A stretch of DNA of 64,000 bases from Rhodobacteraceae bacterium HIMB11 (GCA_000472185.1 AVDB01000002.1:1-64000); one strand, 5' to 3'; positions 37,240 through 47,338 are shown, numbered from the stretch's first letter. The notes: generated from the letters alone by a model not told the origin. A program made the numbers and translations.

Positions 37240-38157
37240 ATGAATTGGTCATACTATAAACGCACGCGTTTGCATTCGCGCGTGCAACTCATTTTCCAAT
37301 ACCTTACGTACGTTACCTTTGGGGCCATAGTCGCCTGTCTCAGCCGGATACCGTATACACAACGAATAGCCCTAGGTGGGGTTTGGTTTCAATACATCGT
37401 ATCGCCAATTTCAGGAAGTAAAGCTCGCATCAGTGAGAACATTGAGCATGTTTTGCCTAATCTGGATCTGGAAGATAAGCAAAAAATATTTGGAGGCGTA
37501 CCAAATAATATCGGGCGCACTTTTACGGAACTTTTTTTTCCAGATGATTTTTTGCGGATCATAGAAACATGTGAGATAACGGGCGAAGGATACAATGCAT
37601 TCAAAAACGCACAGCTCACTGGTCAACCGGTGATTTTGGTTGCTGGTCACTTTGGCAACTACGACTCTATCCGTGGACGATTAGTTCTAGAAGGCCACAA
37701 TATTGGAAGTTTGTATAAACCACTCTCCAATCCTTTTCTAAATCGAATATATGTTTCCAGAATTTCGAAAATTGGGTTCCCTTTATTTCCGAACGACAAA
37801 GATGGTATGAGACAAATGATAAACTCATTGCAACGCGGTGAAACCATCGCCCTGATGGCAGACCAAGCTATGAGTTCAGGGACAAAGTTACCATTCATGG
37901 GCCGTATATGTAACACACCGATTTCTGCCGCTAAATTAGCAACGAAATATGGAGCGCTATTGATACCGTGTTTATCTAACCGAAATAAAGACGGTATTAC
38001 GCACACCTCTGTGATGAAAACGCCTATAAAACATACAGATCCTGTCGAGATGACAAAACAACTTAATTTTTTGTTTGAGCAGCATCTACAGGAAAACATT
38101 GATCAGTGGCTGTGGACACATCGAAGATGGAAAGGTTATTATCGATCAGATAGTTAG
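37240..38157 (+). CDS. Lipid A biosynthesis acyltransferase (LpxL/HtrB family)
   Basis: A 305-residue membrane-associated acyltransferase adding a secondary acyl chain to Kdo-lipid A. The catalytic HxxxxD motif is in VAGHFGNYDSI (about residue 133). ETIALMADQA and the C-terminal WLWTHRRWKGYYR are family hallmarks. It has an N-terminal hydrophobic stretch. The DNA is AT-rich like the rest of the island. It fits functionally with the two Kdo transferases and the flippase. Confidence 0.92.
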   Translation: MNWSYYKRTRLHSRVQLIFQYLTYVTFGAIVACLSRIPYTQRIALGGVWFQYIVSPISGSKARISENIEHVLPNLDLEDKQKIFGGVPNNIGRTFTELFFPDDFLRIIETCEITGEGYNAFKNAQLTGQPVILVAGHFGNYDSIRGRLVLEGHNIGSLYKPLSNPFLNRIYVSRISKIGFPLFPNDKDGMRQMINSLQRGETIALMADQAMSSGTKLPFMGRICNTPISAAKLATKYGALLIPCLSNRNKDGITHTSVMKTPIKHTDPVEMTKQLNFLFEQHLQENIDQWLWTHRRWKGYYRSDS

Positions 38158-38313
38158 ACAAGCAACCTATCTTGGTCATCGGATAATTAAGCTTATTTCC
38201 TAATGCTGGTGATGATTGTGTGCTAGCGCGAGTTTGTTGTTATGAAGCTAAGTTCAATATTAAGTAGTCCGATGTTTTCTGTGCGCGCTCATTGACCGTG
38301 AGTTTCTTACGGC

Positions 38314-39105
38314 TTACCATCCGCTGAACCCACCATCTACATTTATCATTTGACCGGTCATGTAACGTGCGTTTTCCGAACATAGAAACATCATGACGTT
38401 GGCAATCTCTTGAGGGTCGGCCATGCGACCATTCATAATCAATTCACCCACGCGTTTTTGAAATTCATCGGAATGCCCGTTGAAAACAGCACCCGGTGCG
38501 ATTGTGTTCACGGTGCAATCCCGTTTGGCCCAATACCCTGCCAACCACAAAGTTAAGCCATGAATACCCGCCTTTGTCGCGGAATAGGCCGAAAAGGATT
38601 TGAACGGCATGCCTTCGTAAATTGGGTGGTGTGGTCCATTCAGCGCATACATGGATGCGACGTTAATCAATTGTGCGGGGTATTTCCCTACGATGTCGCG
38701 ATCCATCTGACGGGCGATCATAAATGAACCAGTCAGGTTGACCCGCATTGTTTTTTCCCAATCTTGGACCGAGGTATTGGCGAAATCTGGGAATGATTTG
38801 CCTGCCCCCATTAGCAACTCCCCTGTGATGGCGGCATTATTCAGAACAACATTAGGGTTCAGCCCATCGGTTTGAACCGTTTTGAATATGGCTTCGATCT
38901 CTTCTTCGGCGCTAACGTCTAGATCGTAATAGACAAAATTCGCATAACTGCCAAAACGCTCTTTCATGGCGTCTGCGCGGTGACCGGGTAAGTCAGATGC
39001 CACTACAGTCGCCCCATTGTCCAAAAGGGTGCTTACATACGCTGTGCCCAAGACGCCCCCAGACCCAGTGATGAAAATTGTCTTATCGCTAAGCGGGCTG
39101 CTCAT
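38314..39105 (-). CDS. Short-chain dehydrogenase/reductase (PtmA-like)
   Basis: A 263-residue classical SDR. It has an N-terminal nucleotide-binding loop ITGSGGVLGTAY, the NNA motif (VLNNAAITG), and active-site YSATK (about residue 165). The C-terminal TGQMINVDGGFSGW is standard. It overlaps the CMP-sugar synthetase gene by 4 bases. The same pairing (SDR plus cytidylyltransferase) is known as PtmA/PtmB in Campylobacter nonulosonate (legionaminate) glycosylation, which suggests oxidation/reduction of a sugar-acid precursor. Confidence 0.85.
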   Translation of the reverse strand: MSSPLSDKTIFITGSGGVLGTAYVSTLLDNGATVVASDLPGHRADAMKERFGSYANFVYYDLDVSAEEEIEAIFKTVQTDGLNPNVVLNNAAITGELLMGAGKSFPDFANTSVQDWEKTMRVNLTGSFMIARQMDRDIVGKYPAQLINVASMYALNGPHHPIYEGMPFKSFSAYSATKAGIHGLTLWLAGYWAKRDCTVNTIAPGAVFNGHSDEFQKRVGELIMNGRMADPQEIANVMMFLCSENARYMTGQMINVDGGFSGW

Positions 39106-39794
39106 TGGTATTTCTCCTTCATTAAAAATTCGACAATTTTAAAATCGAATTCGGTGTCGATATCCAGGCATCGTTCGGTGGGCATAACATAGGGGATCAC
39201 GTGGCCTTCGTATAAAAAACCAGCAGATCGCAGATAGCTTGGCGCAACGACATAGGTTGAGGCAGCGTGTTCATATACGGTCGGTGCCTGCTGGCGTGCT
39301 ACCACATTTCCAGGCAAGGGTTTTGAAACTTGGAGAGATCCCGTTTCACCAACCTCGACTAAATTGAAATATGGATTTTTGCGCGCATCACAACAGGACA
39401 TCACCATGTCAGGTGCCTGTGATTGGAATAGTGCAAGCGCATCGTCAATATCCGCATCTTCGCGCAGAGGCGAGGTGCAATCCAAATCCAAAAATGCTGA
39501 AACTGTTCCTAGCTTTGCTTCGGCAGCGTCTAAGGAATGTTGCCACACATTCCATTTTGATGCGCCGTCGGTCGCTAATTTTTCAGGTCGCAGTCCAATA
39601 TCCAATGCACCCCGCTTTTGCCCGTGTTCGTAAATCTCAGGATCGTCTGTTGAAATAACGACAGCATCTACATTTTTATTGCGAAAAAGTTGATCAAGCG
39701 ACCAGTCGATCAACGGTTTTCCTGCGATTGGACGAAAATTTTTGCCGACGACACCCTTGCTCCCTTTGCGTGCGCCAATGTGCCCTAAGATCAT
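39102..39794 (-). CDS. Acylneuraminate cytidylyltransferase family (CMP-sugar-acid synthetase)
   Basis: Activates a 2-keto-3-deoxy sugar acid with CTP to a CMP-sugar. 230 residues. The N-terminal signature ARKGSKGVVGKNFRPIAGKP (about 8-27) and LDLDCTSPLREDADID near 103 are diagnostic. The substrate may be a nonulosonic acid (Neu5Ac or legionaminate type) rather than Kdo, because KdsB has a different signature. It overlaps both neighbours by 4 bases, indicating a coupled three-gene operon read leftward. Confidence 0.88.
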   Translation of the reverse strand: MILGHIGARKGSKGVVGKNFRPIAGKPLIDWSLDQLFRNKNVDAVVISTDDPEIYEHGQKRGALDIGLRPEKLATDGASKWNVWQHSLDAAEAKLGTVSAFLDLDCTSPLREDADIDDALALFQSQAPDMVMSCCDARKNPYFNLVEVGETGSLQVSKPLPGNVVARQQAPTVYEHAASTYVVAPSYLRSAGFLYEGHVIPYVMPTERCLDIDTEFDFKIVEFLMKEKYQ

Positions 39795-40741
39795 GTTAGA
39801 CTTGCCTTTAGTTGTCCTTTAAATTCTCGCATTTCCCACGCCTGTGCGATCAAATGGCAGACATCTTTCACTCTGTCCAGACGTGGTATATGCGGGTTTT
39901 TGGTTTCTCGTCCCTCGGCCAGCGCCATGAAATCTGACATAAAGTCCAAAAACATCGTATTTCGTTCTTGTCCTAAGTTTTGTGTTACACGCTCATCTGC
40001 TGTAACATGGGTGAAATTGGCATTTGCGACGTCGTATTCGATTTCTTGTTCCAATCCGATTATGTGTCCCCGTCGGATCAGCGCTGGTGCTAGATAATCC
40101 ATTGCAACTCGTATGTTGCGACCATCGGTCGATGCAAAATCCAATGTAGTTGCAATGTCAACACCTGCAAAATCGGGATGTTCAATTGAGCTGACTGAGG
40201 CTAAAGGCGCGCTTCCGCAGAGCAAATAGGCCAGATCAATTTCGTGGCATAAGTCCAACAAAACTCCACCGCCATCTGGATCGGCAGCGTAGCTATCCGC
40301 GAAGGACCAATTCTGGCGCCACTGGGTCACATCATGTCCAATTTCAAAAGATGCGCGGAAAATGTTTTCGACGGGAGTGTCCAGCAACTTTCGAACCATC
40401 GGGTGATAGCGCATCATAAACCCAGCGACTGACCGTTCTAATGTGGTTTTTGGCAGATCGAATATTTGCTGAACATCAAATGTTCGATGGGCTATAGGTT
40501 TTTCAATATAAAGAGCTGCACCGACTTCAGAACATTTCGTGATTAATTGACGGCGTACATTAGTACTCGTCGCGATAATTACTCCGGCTTCTCCCTGACA
40601 TGCCATTATCTCACATAGTAACTGATCCATGTTTAGGGTTCGCCAGCCGTAATGTGTGACCCGTGCCCCTAAGGAGTTCAAGTTACTTGCATGGCGGTGT
40701 CCAATAGACCCTTTGCCAATTACGAAGTATTGGAATGACAT
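39791..40741 (-). CDS. Gfo/Idh/MocA-family oxidoreductase
   Basis: A 316-residue NAD(P)-dependent sugar oxidoreductase. The Rossmann motif GKGSIGHRHASNL is near the N-terminus (about 9-21) and the conserved YIEKP lies near residue 94. It has a C-terminal alpha/beta domain. It is the first gene of the minus-strand operon with the CMP-sugar synthetase and SDR. In such clusters these enzymes act on amino sugars or sugar acids, so substrate is uncertain. Confidence 0.87.
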   Translation of the reverse strand: MSFQYFVIGKGSIGHRHASNLNSLGARVTHYGWRTLNMDQLLCEIMACQGEAGVIIATSTNVRRQLITKCSEVGAALYIEKPIAHRTFDVQQIFDLPKTTLERSVAGFMMRYHPMVRKLLDTPVENIFRASFEIGHDVTQWRQNWSFADSYAADPDGGGVLLDLCHEIDLAYLLCGSAPLASVSSIEHPDFAGVDIATTLDFASTDGRNIRVAMDYLAPALIRRGHIIGLEQEIEYDVANANFTHVTADERVTQNLGQERNTMFLDFMSDFMALAEGRETKNPHIPRLDRVKDVCHLIAQAWEMREFKGQLKASLT

Positions 40742-40882
40742 TGCAATTTTCTTTCACAATTATGCTTATTTGATGCCTGACGATGAATAAAAGAGCAAGT
40801 CTTCGGCGAACTTAAATTGATTGTTGAACTTGCTAACATTTAGAGAGAGCCTTAATGAGGCTTGGAACTTCAGAGGTTGTTG

Positions 40883-42634
40883 ATGAACGTGGTTGATATT
40901 CCAGATAGCAGGTATTCCATTTTGAGCGGGCGTCGCTTATTGAGCGATATGTTGGCTAGAAATTGGAAGTTATTAGCCTGCTCGATTTTATTTCTTATTG
41001 GTGTCTCAATATTTACTGCTGCGCTTGCGGCTTCGACACGTCTTATTGTGAACGATGTCTTCGTGGCAGAAAATGCTGATGCTGCCATACGCGTGGCTGG
41101 AATTGTAGTGAGCGTGGCGTTCTGCAAGGCACTGTTCCAATATGCAAACACTGTGTCTCAAATTATGCTGACAAGATCGGTATCTGTTTCAATTCAAAAA
41201 CGCCTATATGCACGCGTGATCCATCAAGATGTCGCTGGTTTTATTGGAATGCATGCGAACGATTTAATGGCAAAAATTCGCTTGTACGGTGTTTCTGCTG
41301 GGAATGCCTTTGTTATAATCACCAACCGGATGTTGACCGAGGCATTAACCATGATCGCGCTTTTCGGAGTGATGTTTTATCAAGATGTTTGGATGACATT
41401 ATTATGTACATTGATCTTGCCACTAATTTTTGGGTTGGTGTCTTATCTGTCACGGAAGGTTCGTGCAATTTCCGCAGAAGAGGCAAAGTTGTCCGGGAGA
41501 TATTTTGCACTTGGTTCAGAAGCACTCTCGGGTATTAAAACTGTTAAGAGCTACAGTCTAGAACAAAAATCTATCCAACGCTTTTATTCAGCTGTTGATC
41601 AACTCGAAAACCGAATATTTTCGATTGTGCGTATCAGTTCAGTCACAGGTCCACTTATGGAGTTTCTGGGGGGATTGGTAATCGGTGCTTTCGTCGTGTA
41701 CGCTGCGTGGCAGACCATAACAAATGGAAAAACACCAGGTGAGTTTACGGCATTCATCACTGCATTCTTGATGGCTTATGAGCCTGCAAAAAAGATTTCT
41801 AAGTATTGGGTGGAACTTCAAAAGTCACTGGTTCAGACGGGGAACCTGTATGAGATACTAGACGCAGAAAATGCTTTAAATGAAAGGGGCATAATTGGAA
41901 ATTTGGACGGTTCATCAGCCTTGCGATTTTCAGATGTTTCGTACACCCATGATGGATCCACAAACATTCTTCAAAACATTTCACTCTCAATTTCACCTGG
42001 AGAGTTTGTGGCGGTGGTGGGGAAATCTGGTTCCGGTAAATCGACTCTTATTGATCTGATTATGCGTTTTTATGATCCGGCGAGTGGAAATGTTAGCCTT
42101 GGTGGACACGATTTACGAGATATCAGTCGACAAAGCTTAAAGCAATTTATTGCACTGGTCTCGCAAGATGTATTCCTCTTTGACGGTACAATTCGGGATA
42201 ACATTAATGATGGTAATGCATCAGCAAGTGTTGAGCAAATTATGAAAGCAATTCAGTTTGCGTCGCTTCATGATGTAATTTTGGATCTACCGAATGGAAT
42301 AGAAACACATGTAGGAGCAAACGGTACAAATTTATCAGGTGGTCAAAAACAAAGAGTAGGCATTGCGCGTGCAAGGGTCAAAAACGCAAGTTTATATATT
42401 TTTGATGAGGCGACTAGCGCCCTCGACGCAGAAAATGAACGGATAATTCTAACTAACTTATCTCAGTTAAAAGGAAACGCAACTATTCTATTTGTTACGC
42501 ACAGAGCAACAGCTCTCGAATTTGCCGACCGTGTTTTATTTTTGGATTCTGGAGAGATTGCGGGATTTGATACATATAGAGCGCTCTTAAACAGCAATGA
42601 AAAGTTTAAACTACTGTTTAAAGATGGACAATGA
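40883..42634 (+). CDS. MsbA-like lipid A/lipid flippase (ABC exporter)
   Basis: A fused membrane-ATPase exporter of 583 residues from the ATG at 40883; a TTG 21 bases upstream is possible. The six-helix membrane domain spans about 30-320. The ATPase domain has Walker A GKSGSGKST (about 380), LSGGQKQRVGIARA, Walker B LYIFDEATSALD and FVTHRAT. In an LPS island the likely cargo is core-lipid A, though other lipids or glycolipids are possible. It is divergent from the sugar-acid operon. Confidence 0.88.
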   Translation: MNVVDIPDSRYSILSGRRLLSDMLARNWKLLACSILFLIGVSIFTAALAASTRLIVNDVFVAENADAAIRVAGIVVSVAFCKALFQYANTVSQIMLTRSVSVSIQKRLYARVIHQDVAGFIGMHANDLMAKIRLYGVSAGNAFVIITNRMLTEALTMIALFGVMFYQDVWMTLLCTLILPLIFGLVSYLSRKVRAISAEEAKLSGRYFALGSEALSGIKTVKSYSLEQKSIQRFYSAVDQLENRIFSIVRISSVTGPLMEFLGGLVIGAFVVYAAWQTITNGKTPGEFTAFITAFLMAYEPAKKISKYWVELQKSLVQTGNLYEILDAENALNERGIIGNLDGSSALRFSDVSYTHDGSTNILQNISLSISPGEFVAVVGKSGSGKSTLIDLIMRFYDPASGNVSLGGHDLRDISRQSLKQFIALVSQDVFLFDGTIRDNINDGNASASVEQIMKAIQFASLHDVILDLPNGIETHVGANGTNLSGGQKQRVGIARARVKNASLYIFDEATSALDAENERIILTNLSQLKGNATILFVTHRATALEFADRVLFLDSGEIAGFDTYRALLNSNEKFKLLFKDGQ

Positions 42635-42688
42635 AGGTCACTGTAAACATGCAAAGCGCTTAATTTTACTATCTGACAGTTAAACTTT

Positions 42689-43267
42689 TCACATATCTTT
42701 TTTGACATGATCTGCGTCTTTGATACGAGATAATAATTGTATGGCATCTGCAGATCCCCAATCGGCATCTCCTAATAGGCGACCAATCTCATCACCAGAT
42801 TTTGATATAATCAAGGTCGTAGGTAAGCCCAAAACCCCCATCGAACGGGATAAGGCACCATTAGGGTCGTTATGCTGCGACAGGTTTTGAACGCCAATCT
42901 TGTCGAAAAACGATTGAATGGATTTTGGACTGTTGCGCATGGTCGCGATCGTGACAACTTCGAATGTCTCGTTGCCAAGTTCGTTTTGCAGCTCTGACAG
43001 GCTTGGCATTTCTTTCCGACACGGGGCACACCATGTGGCCCAAAAATTCAACACCACTGTTTTGCCACGATAGGTCGATAAATCTGTTTCCTGACCAGTT
43101 TCGTCAAAATAGGTGACTGAACTGACCGGTGTATCGGATTTGGCCCACGCCAGTTTGCGCATGTCACCTGTTTTAAGGGCCTCAAATTGTGATGTGTCCA
43201 TCGCAAAAGCGGTGTTTGCACCTAGACCCAAGGCCGTATAAAGAAGCAGTGACCTAAGAAATTTCAT
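42689..43267 (-). CDS. TlpA-family thioredoxin-like protein
   Basis: A 192-residue periplasmic disulfide reductase. The ATG at 43267 gives a signal peptide ([22 protein letters not shown]). The redox site WATWCAPC is near residue 82, and the cis-Pro loop LGLPTTLI follows. An extended open frame beyond 43267 runs antisense into argH and is not part of it. It likely keeps cysteines of cytochrome c or other proteins reduced. It is divergent from argH with only 22 bases between the starts. Confidence 0.9.
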   Translation of the reverse strand: MKFLRSLLLYTALGLGANTAFAMDTSQFEALKTGDMRKLAWAKSDTPVSSVTYFDETGQETDLSTYRGKTVVLNFWATWCAPCRKEMPSLSELQNELGNETFEVVTIATMRNSPKSIQSFFDKIGVQNLSQHNDPNGALSRSMGVLGLPTTLIISKSGDEIGRLLGDADWGSADAIQLLSRIKDADHVKKDM

Positions 43268-43289
43268 AAATCCTCCGAAAGGCGTCAAA

Positions 43290-44678
43290 ATGTCTGATAC
43301 ATCCTCAAACCAAATGTGGGGTGGCCGCTTTGCTTCTGGTCCAGATGCGATCATGGAAGCAATTAATGCATCAATCGGTTTTGACCAGCGCATGGCGTCC
43401 CAAGACATCCAAGGTTCAAGAGCCCACGCCGCAATGCTTGCCGCGCAGGGTATTCTGACAGATAGCGAAGCCGAGGCCATTCGGGAAGGGCTTCTCACGG
43501 TATTGTCAGAGATTGAAACAGGAAAATTTGAATTTTCCGCCGCACTTGAAGATATTCACATGAACGTCGAAGCGCGTTTGAAAACCCTAATCGGAGAACC
43601 GGCAGGGCGTTTGCACACGGCGCGGTCACGCAATGATCAGGTTGCGACCGATTTTCGTCTATGGGTGCGTGATCAATATGATGCGCTGGACGGCGCGATT
43701 ACGGCGCTGATCCGTGCCTTTTTGGATCAGGCGCAATCAGGATATGATTGGGTGATGCCTGGATTTACCCATTTGCAAACAGCACAACCCGTCACATGGG
43801 GGCACCATATGATGGCCTATGTTGAAATGTTGGGTCGTGATCTTAGCCGTCTGCGCGATGCGCGGGCACGTATGAATGAGTGCCCATTGGGGTCTGCGGC
43901 CCTTGCAGGAACATCCTTTAACATTGACCGTCACATGACGGCTGCGGACTTGGGGTTTGCACGGCCAACGTCAAATTCATTGGACGCGGTCAGTGATCGT
44001 GATTTTGCATTGGAATTCCTGTCGGTTGCCTCGATCTGCGCGATGCACCTTAGTCGCTTTGCAGAGGAATTGGTTATCTGGTCCTCGGCACAATTCCGGT
44101 TTGTGACATTGTCAGATCGCTTTTCGACAGGCTCCTCTATCATGCCGCAAAAGAAAAACCCTGATGCGGCCGAATTGATCCGTGCAAAAATTGGGCGTAT
44201 TTTTGGGGCAAATGTCGCCTTGATGATGGTGATGAAGGGGCTTTCGCTGACCTATTCCAAGGATATGCAAGAAGATAAGGAACAGGTGTTTGACGCGGCT
44301 GATAACCTTATGCTGGCGCTTGCCGCGATGGAGGGCATGGTCAAAGACATGACTGCAAACCGCGATGCATTGGCGGCCTCTGCAGGGTCTGGGTTTTCCA
44401 CGGCTACGGATTTGGCCGATTGGTTGGTGCGCGCACTTAATATGCCGTTCCGTGATGCCCATCATGTGACAGGATCATTGGTCGCCATGGCCGAAAAAGC
44501 GGGATGTGATTTGGCCGAACTTAGCCTAGAACAAATGCAAAGTGTGCATGCCGATATTAATGAAGATGTGTATAACGTCCTTTCGGTTGAGGCCTCGGTC
44601 GCATCGCGCATGTCCTATGGTGGCACAGCACCCGCACAGGTATTGGTACAAATCCAACGTTGGCGTGATCAGCTATGA
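43290..44678 (+). CDS. argH: Argininosuccinate lyase
   Basis: Final step of arginine biosynthesis: argininosuccinate to arginine plus fumarate. 462 residues, starting [14 protein letters not shown]. The fumarase/lyase signature [16 protein letters not shown] (about 286-301) includes the catalytic Ser loop. [17 protein letters not shown] near residue 110 is also conserved. Its TGA overlaps the start of a tiny lipoprotein gene. Confidence 0.98.
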   Translation: MSDTSSNQMWGGRFASGPDAIMEAINASIGFDQRMASQDIQGSRAHAAMLAAQGILTDSEAEAIREGLLTVLSEIETGKFEFSAALEDIHMNVEARLKTLIGEPAGRLHTARSRNDQVATDFRLWVRDQYDALDGAITALIRAFLDQAQSGYDWVMPGFTHLQTAQPVTWGHHMMAYVEMLGRDLSRLRDARARMNECPLGSAALAGTSFNIDRHMTAADLGFARPTSNSLDAVSDRDFALEFLSVASICAMHLSRFAEELVIWSSAQFRFVTLSDRFSTGSSIMPQKKNPDAAELIRAKIGRIFGANVALMMVMKGLSLTYSKDMQEDKEQVFDAADNLMLALAAMEGMVKDMTANRDALAASAGSGFSTATDLADWLVRALNMPFRDAHHVTGSLVAMAEKAGCDLAELSLEQMQSVHADINEDVYNVLSVEASVASRMSYGGTAPAQVLVQIQRWRDQL

Positions 44679-44773
44679 AGCGGTTTTTGATGTCCCTTTC
44701 GCTTGCGCTTTTGGTTTTTTCTTGCGGTGCGGACGGCGCGCCATATCTTTCAGATGCGGAAACAAGCGAATAA
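44675..44773 (+). CDS. LptM-like short lipoprotein
   Basis: A 32-residue open frame starts at the ATG overlapping the argH stop (ATGA). It encodes a signal peptide ending in a lipobox, LVFSC (Cys17), followed by [10 protein letters not shown]. The small lipoprotein LptM/YifL, which assists LptDE maturation in E. coli, has a very similar layout (lipobox Cys followed by GxKGP-like residues). In E. coli it also lies beside a lysine-pathway gene (dapF). Here lysA lies downstream beyond an aminotransferase gene. Assignment is by pattern only. Confidence 0.6.
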   Translation: MKRFLMSLSLALLVFSCGADGAPYLSDAETSE

Positions 44774-44819
44774 TCCAGTCACGTCGTAAAATTGGTTTTC
44801 AGAAAAACAGGATCATAAA

Positions 44820-45989
44820 ATGAGCACGCTACAATTTGCCAAAGGAATTTCACGTTTGGGAACCGAGTCTGCCTTTACAGTATTGGCGCGTGCCCAACAG
44901 TTGGCCGCCAGTGGACAAGACATCATTAACCTTGGCATTGGACAGCCTGATTTCAGAACGCCTGAGCATATCGTGCAAGCGGGGATCAAGGCATTGCAGG
45001 ATGGTCATCACGGCTATACCCCCGCAAATGGTTTGCCCGTCTTGCGCGAGGCTGTGGCCGCAGATTTGGAAAAACGTCACGGCGCACAAGTGAACCCAGA
45101 TAATGTGATCGTTGTACCAGGTGGCAAACCAACCATGTTCTTTGCCGTTCTCATGTTTGGAGAAGAGGGGGCAGAAATCATGTACCCCAACCCTGGTTTT
45201 CCAATTTATGAATCGGTCATCAAATATTCAGGCGCAACCCCCGTCCCCATCGCCTTGAAAGAGGAAAACGGCTTTGCCTTTGATGCCGATACGGTTCTGT
45301 CGCAAATCACAGAGCGTACGCGCCTGATCATCATCAATTCACCTGCAAACCCAACAGGTGGTGTTACTCCAAAGGCAGAGATCGACAAACTTGTGGCTGG
45401 GTTGGCGAAACACCCGCAGGTTGCGATTTTGTCGGACGAGATTTATTCGCAGATGTTGTATGATGGGCGCGAACACGTCAGCCTGTTGAATTATCCTGAA
45501 ATTCGGGACCGTTTGATTGTATTGGATGGGTGGTCAAAAACCTATGCGATGACAGGATGGCGCATGGGATTTGCGGTTTGGCCCGATGCGATGGTCGAAC
45601 CCGTGACCCGTCTTTGCATCAATGATCATTCATGCGTCAATGCATCCGCGCAATTTGCAGGGCTTGCCGCACTGACAGGGCCACAAGATGCCGTAATCGA
45701 AATGGTCGCCCAGTTTGATGATCGCCGCGAGGCAATCGTTGCGGCACTGAATGATTTGCCTGGGGTGACATGTACGGATGCGGCAGGGGCCTTTTACGCC
45801 TTCCCGAATATTACGCAGACGGGTTTAACGGCGGCACAGGCGCAGGATTTGTTTTTGGACAAAGCTGGGGTTGCAACGATTGCGGGAACCAGCTTTGGCG
45901 CGCATGGTGAAGGCTATGTTCGCTTTTCCTATGCAAATAGCAAAGAAAACATTCTGCGTGCGATTGAACGTATTCGCGCGGTTCTATAA
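44820..45989 (+). CDS. Class I/II PLP-dependent aminotransferase
   Basis: A 389-residue cytosolic fold-type I aminotransferase. LGIGQPDFRTPEHIV near the N-terminus, NSPANPTGGV (about 178) and the PLP-lysine motif DGWSKTYAMTGWRMGF (about 237-252) are present. Related enzymes act on aspartate, kynurenine or similar. It lies between the lipoprotein gene and lysA, so a role in the aspartate/lysine family is possible but unproven. Confidence 0.92.
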   Translation: MSTLQFAKGISRLGTESAFTVLARAQQLAASGQDIINLGIGQPDFRTPEHIVQAGIKALQDGHHGYTPANGLPVLREAVAADLEKRHGAQVNPDNVIVVPGGKPTMFFAVLMFGEEGAEIMYPNPGFPIYESVIKYSGATPVPIALKEENGFAFDADTVLSQITERTRLIIINSPANPTGGVTPKAEIDKLVAGLAKHPQVAILSDEIYSQMLYDGREHVSLLNYPEIRDRLIVLDGWSKTYAMTGWRMGFAVWPDAMVEPVTRLCINDHSCVNASAQFAGLAALTGPQDAVIEMVAQFDDRREAIVAALNDLPGVTCTDAAGAFYAFPNITQTGLTAAQAQDLFLDKAGVATIAGTSFGAHGEGYVRFSYANSKENILRAIERIRAVL

Positions 45990-46018
45990 GCACAGCGCGG
46001 TAAATTAGGGTAAAGTCC

Positions 46019-47284
46019 ATGGATCACTTTTTATATAAAAACGGCGTGCTGCATGCTGAGGATGTTGCGATCCCTGATATTGTTGCGTCGGTTGGGGCAC
46101 CGTTTTATGTGTATTCAACGGCAACATTGACCCGTCATTTTAAATTATTTGATGATGCATTGGTAGGAATGGACCACTTGGTCTGTTACGCGATGAAGGC
46201 CGCGTCAAATCAGGCAATTTTGCAAACACTTGCGAAATTGGGTGCGGGCATGGATGTTGTTTCAGGGGGCGAATACGCTCGTGCGCGGGCCGCTGGTGTG
46301 CCTGGGGAACGCATCGTCTTTTCAGGTGTGGGCAAAACACGCGATGAAATGCGACTTGCGCTGACAGGTGGCATTCGTCAGTTCAACGTGGAAAGCGAAC
46401 CAGAAATGGTCGTGCTGTCCGCTGTGGCAACCGACTTGGGGGTTAAGGCACCTATCACGATCCGCGTGAACCCAGATGTTGATGCGAAAACGCATGCAAA
46501 AATCGCAACAGGGAAGTCAGAAAACAAATTCGGAATCCCCATTTCTCGGGCACGTGAGGTTTATGCGCAAGCGGCGGCTTTGCCGGGTATTGATGTCATT
46601 GGGATTGATGTCCACATCGGCAGCCAGTTGACCCAACTTGAACCGTTTGAATTGGCCTACCAAAAGGTGGCTGAACTGACCGAAACATTGCGCGCAGATG
46701 GACACAACATCCGCCGTCTGGATCTGGGTGGCGGATTGGGCATTCCCTATACGCGTTCAAACGAAGCGCCGCCATTGCCCACGGATTATGGCGCCATGGT
46801 AAAACGCGTTTTGGGACATCTGAACTGCGAAATTGAAATCGAACCAGGCCGATTGATCGCTGGAAACGCGGGTATTCTTGTTTCGCAGGTCATCTATGTG
46901 AAAGAGGGTGAAGATCGCAAATTCCTGATCCTGGATGCCGCGATGAATGATTTGATCCGCCCCGCGATGTATGAGGCGCATCACGACATTGAACCAGTCA
47001 TTGAACCACAGGCTGGGGCGGAACGTGCCACATATGATGTCGTTGGTCCCGTTTGCGAATCTGGGGATACATTTGCCAAGGGCCGCGAAATGGCACAGAT
47101 GAACGCAGGTGATTTGGTCGCCTTCCGCTCGGCCGGGGCCTATGGCGCGGTGATGTCCAGTGAATACAACACGCGTCCTCTGATCCCAGAGGTCATGGTC
47201 AATGGTTCGGAATTCGCGGTGATCCGCTCACGTCCATCATTTGACGAAATCATTAATCGCGATACCATCCCAGAGTGGCTATAG
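46019..47284 (+). CDS. lysA: Diaminopimelate decarboxylase
   Basis: Last step of lysine biosynthesis: meso-diaminopimelate to lysine plus CO2. 421 residues, PLP-dependent. The N-terminal YAMKAASNQAILQ carries the PLP Lys (about residue 59). HIGSQ lies near 200, GGGLGIPY near 240, and CESGDTFA near 345 supplies the partner active-site residue. It is 29 bases after the aminotransferase gene and in the same direction. Confidence 0.98.
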   Translation: MDHFLYKNGVLHAEDVAIPDIVASVGAPFYVYSTATLTRHFKLFDDALVGMDHLVCYAMKAASNQAILQTLAKLGAGMDVVSGGEYARARAAGVPGERIVFSGVGKTRDEMRLALTGGIRQFNVESEPEMVVLSAVATDLGVKAPITIRVNPDVDAKTHAKIATGKSENKFGIPISRAREVYAQAAALPGIDVIGIDVHIGSQLTQLEPFELAYQKVAELTETLRADGHNIRRLDLGGGLGIPYTRSNEAPPLPTDYGAMVKRVLGHLNCEIEIEPGRLIAGNAGILVSQVIYVKEGEDRKFLILDAAMNDLIRPAMYEAHHDIEPVIEPQAGAERATYDVVGPVCESGDTFAKGREMAQMNAGDLVAFRSAGAYGAVMSSEYNTRPLIPEVMVNGSEFAVIRSRPSFDEIINRDTIPEWL

Positions 47285-47338
47285 TGCCAATATCTAGGGT
47301 CGGAGGTATCTCTGTCAGGGTTTCAACATCTACGTAGC

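Noticed and set aside
43268-43498. Longer open frame upstream of the TlpA-like gene on the minus strand
   Set aside because: It is antisense to argH, and the normal signal peptide begins at 43267.
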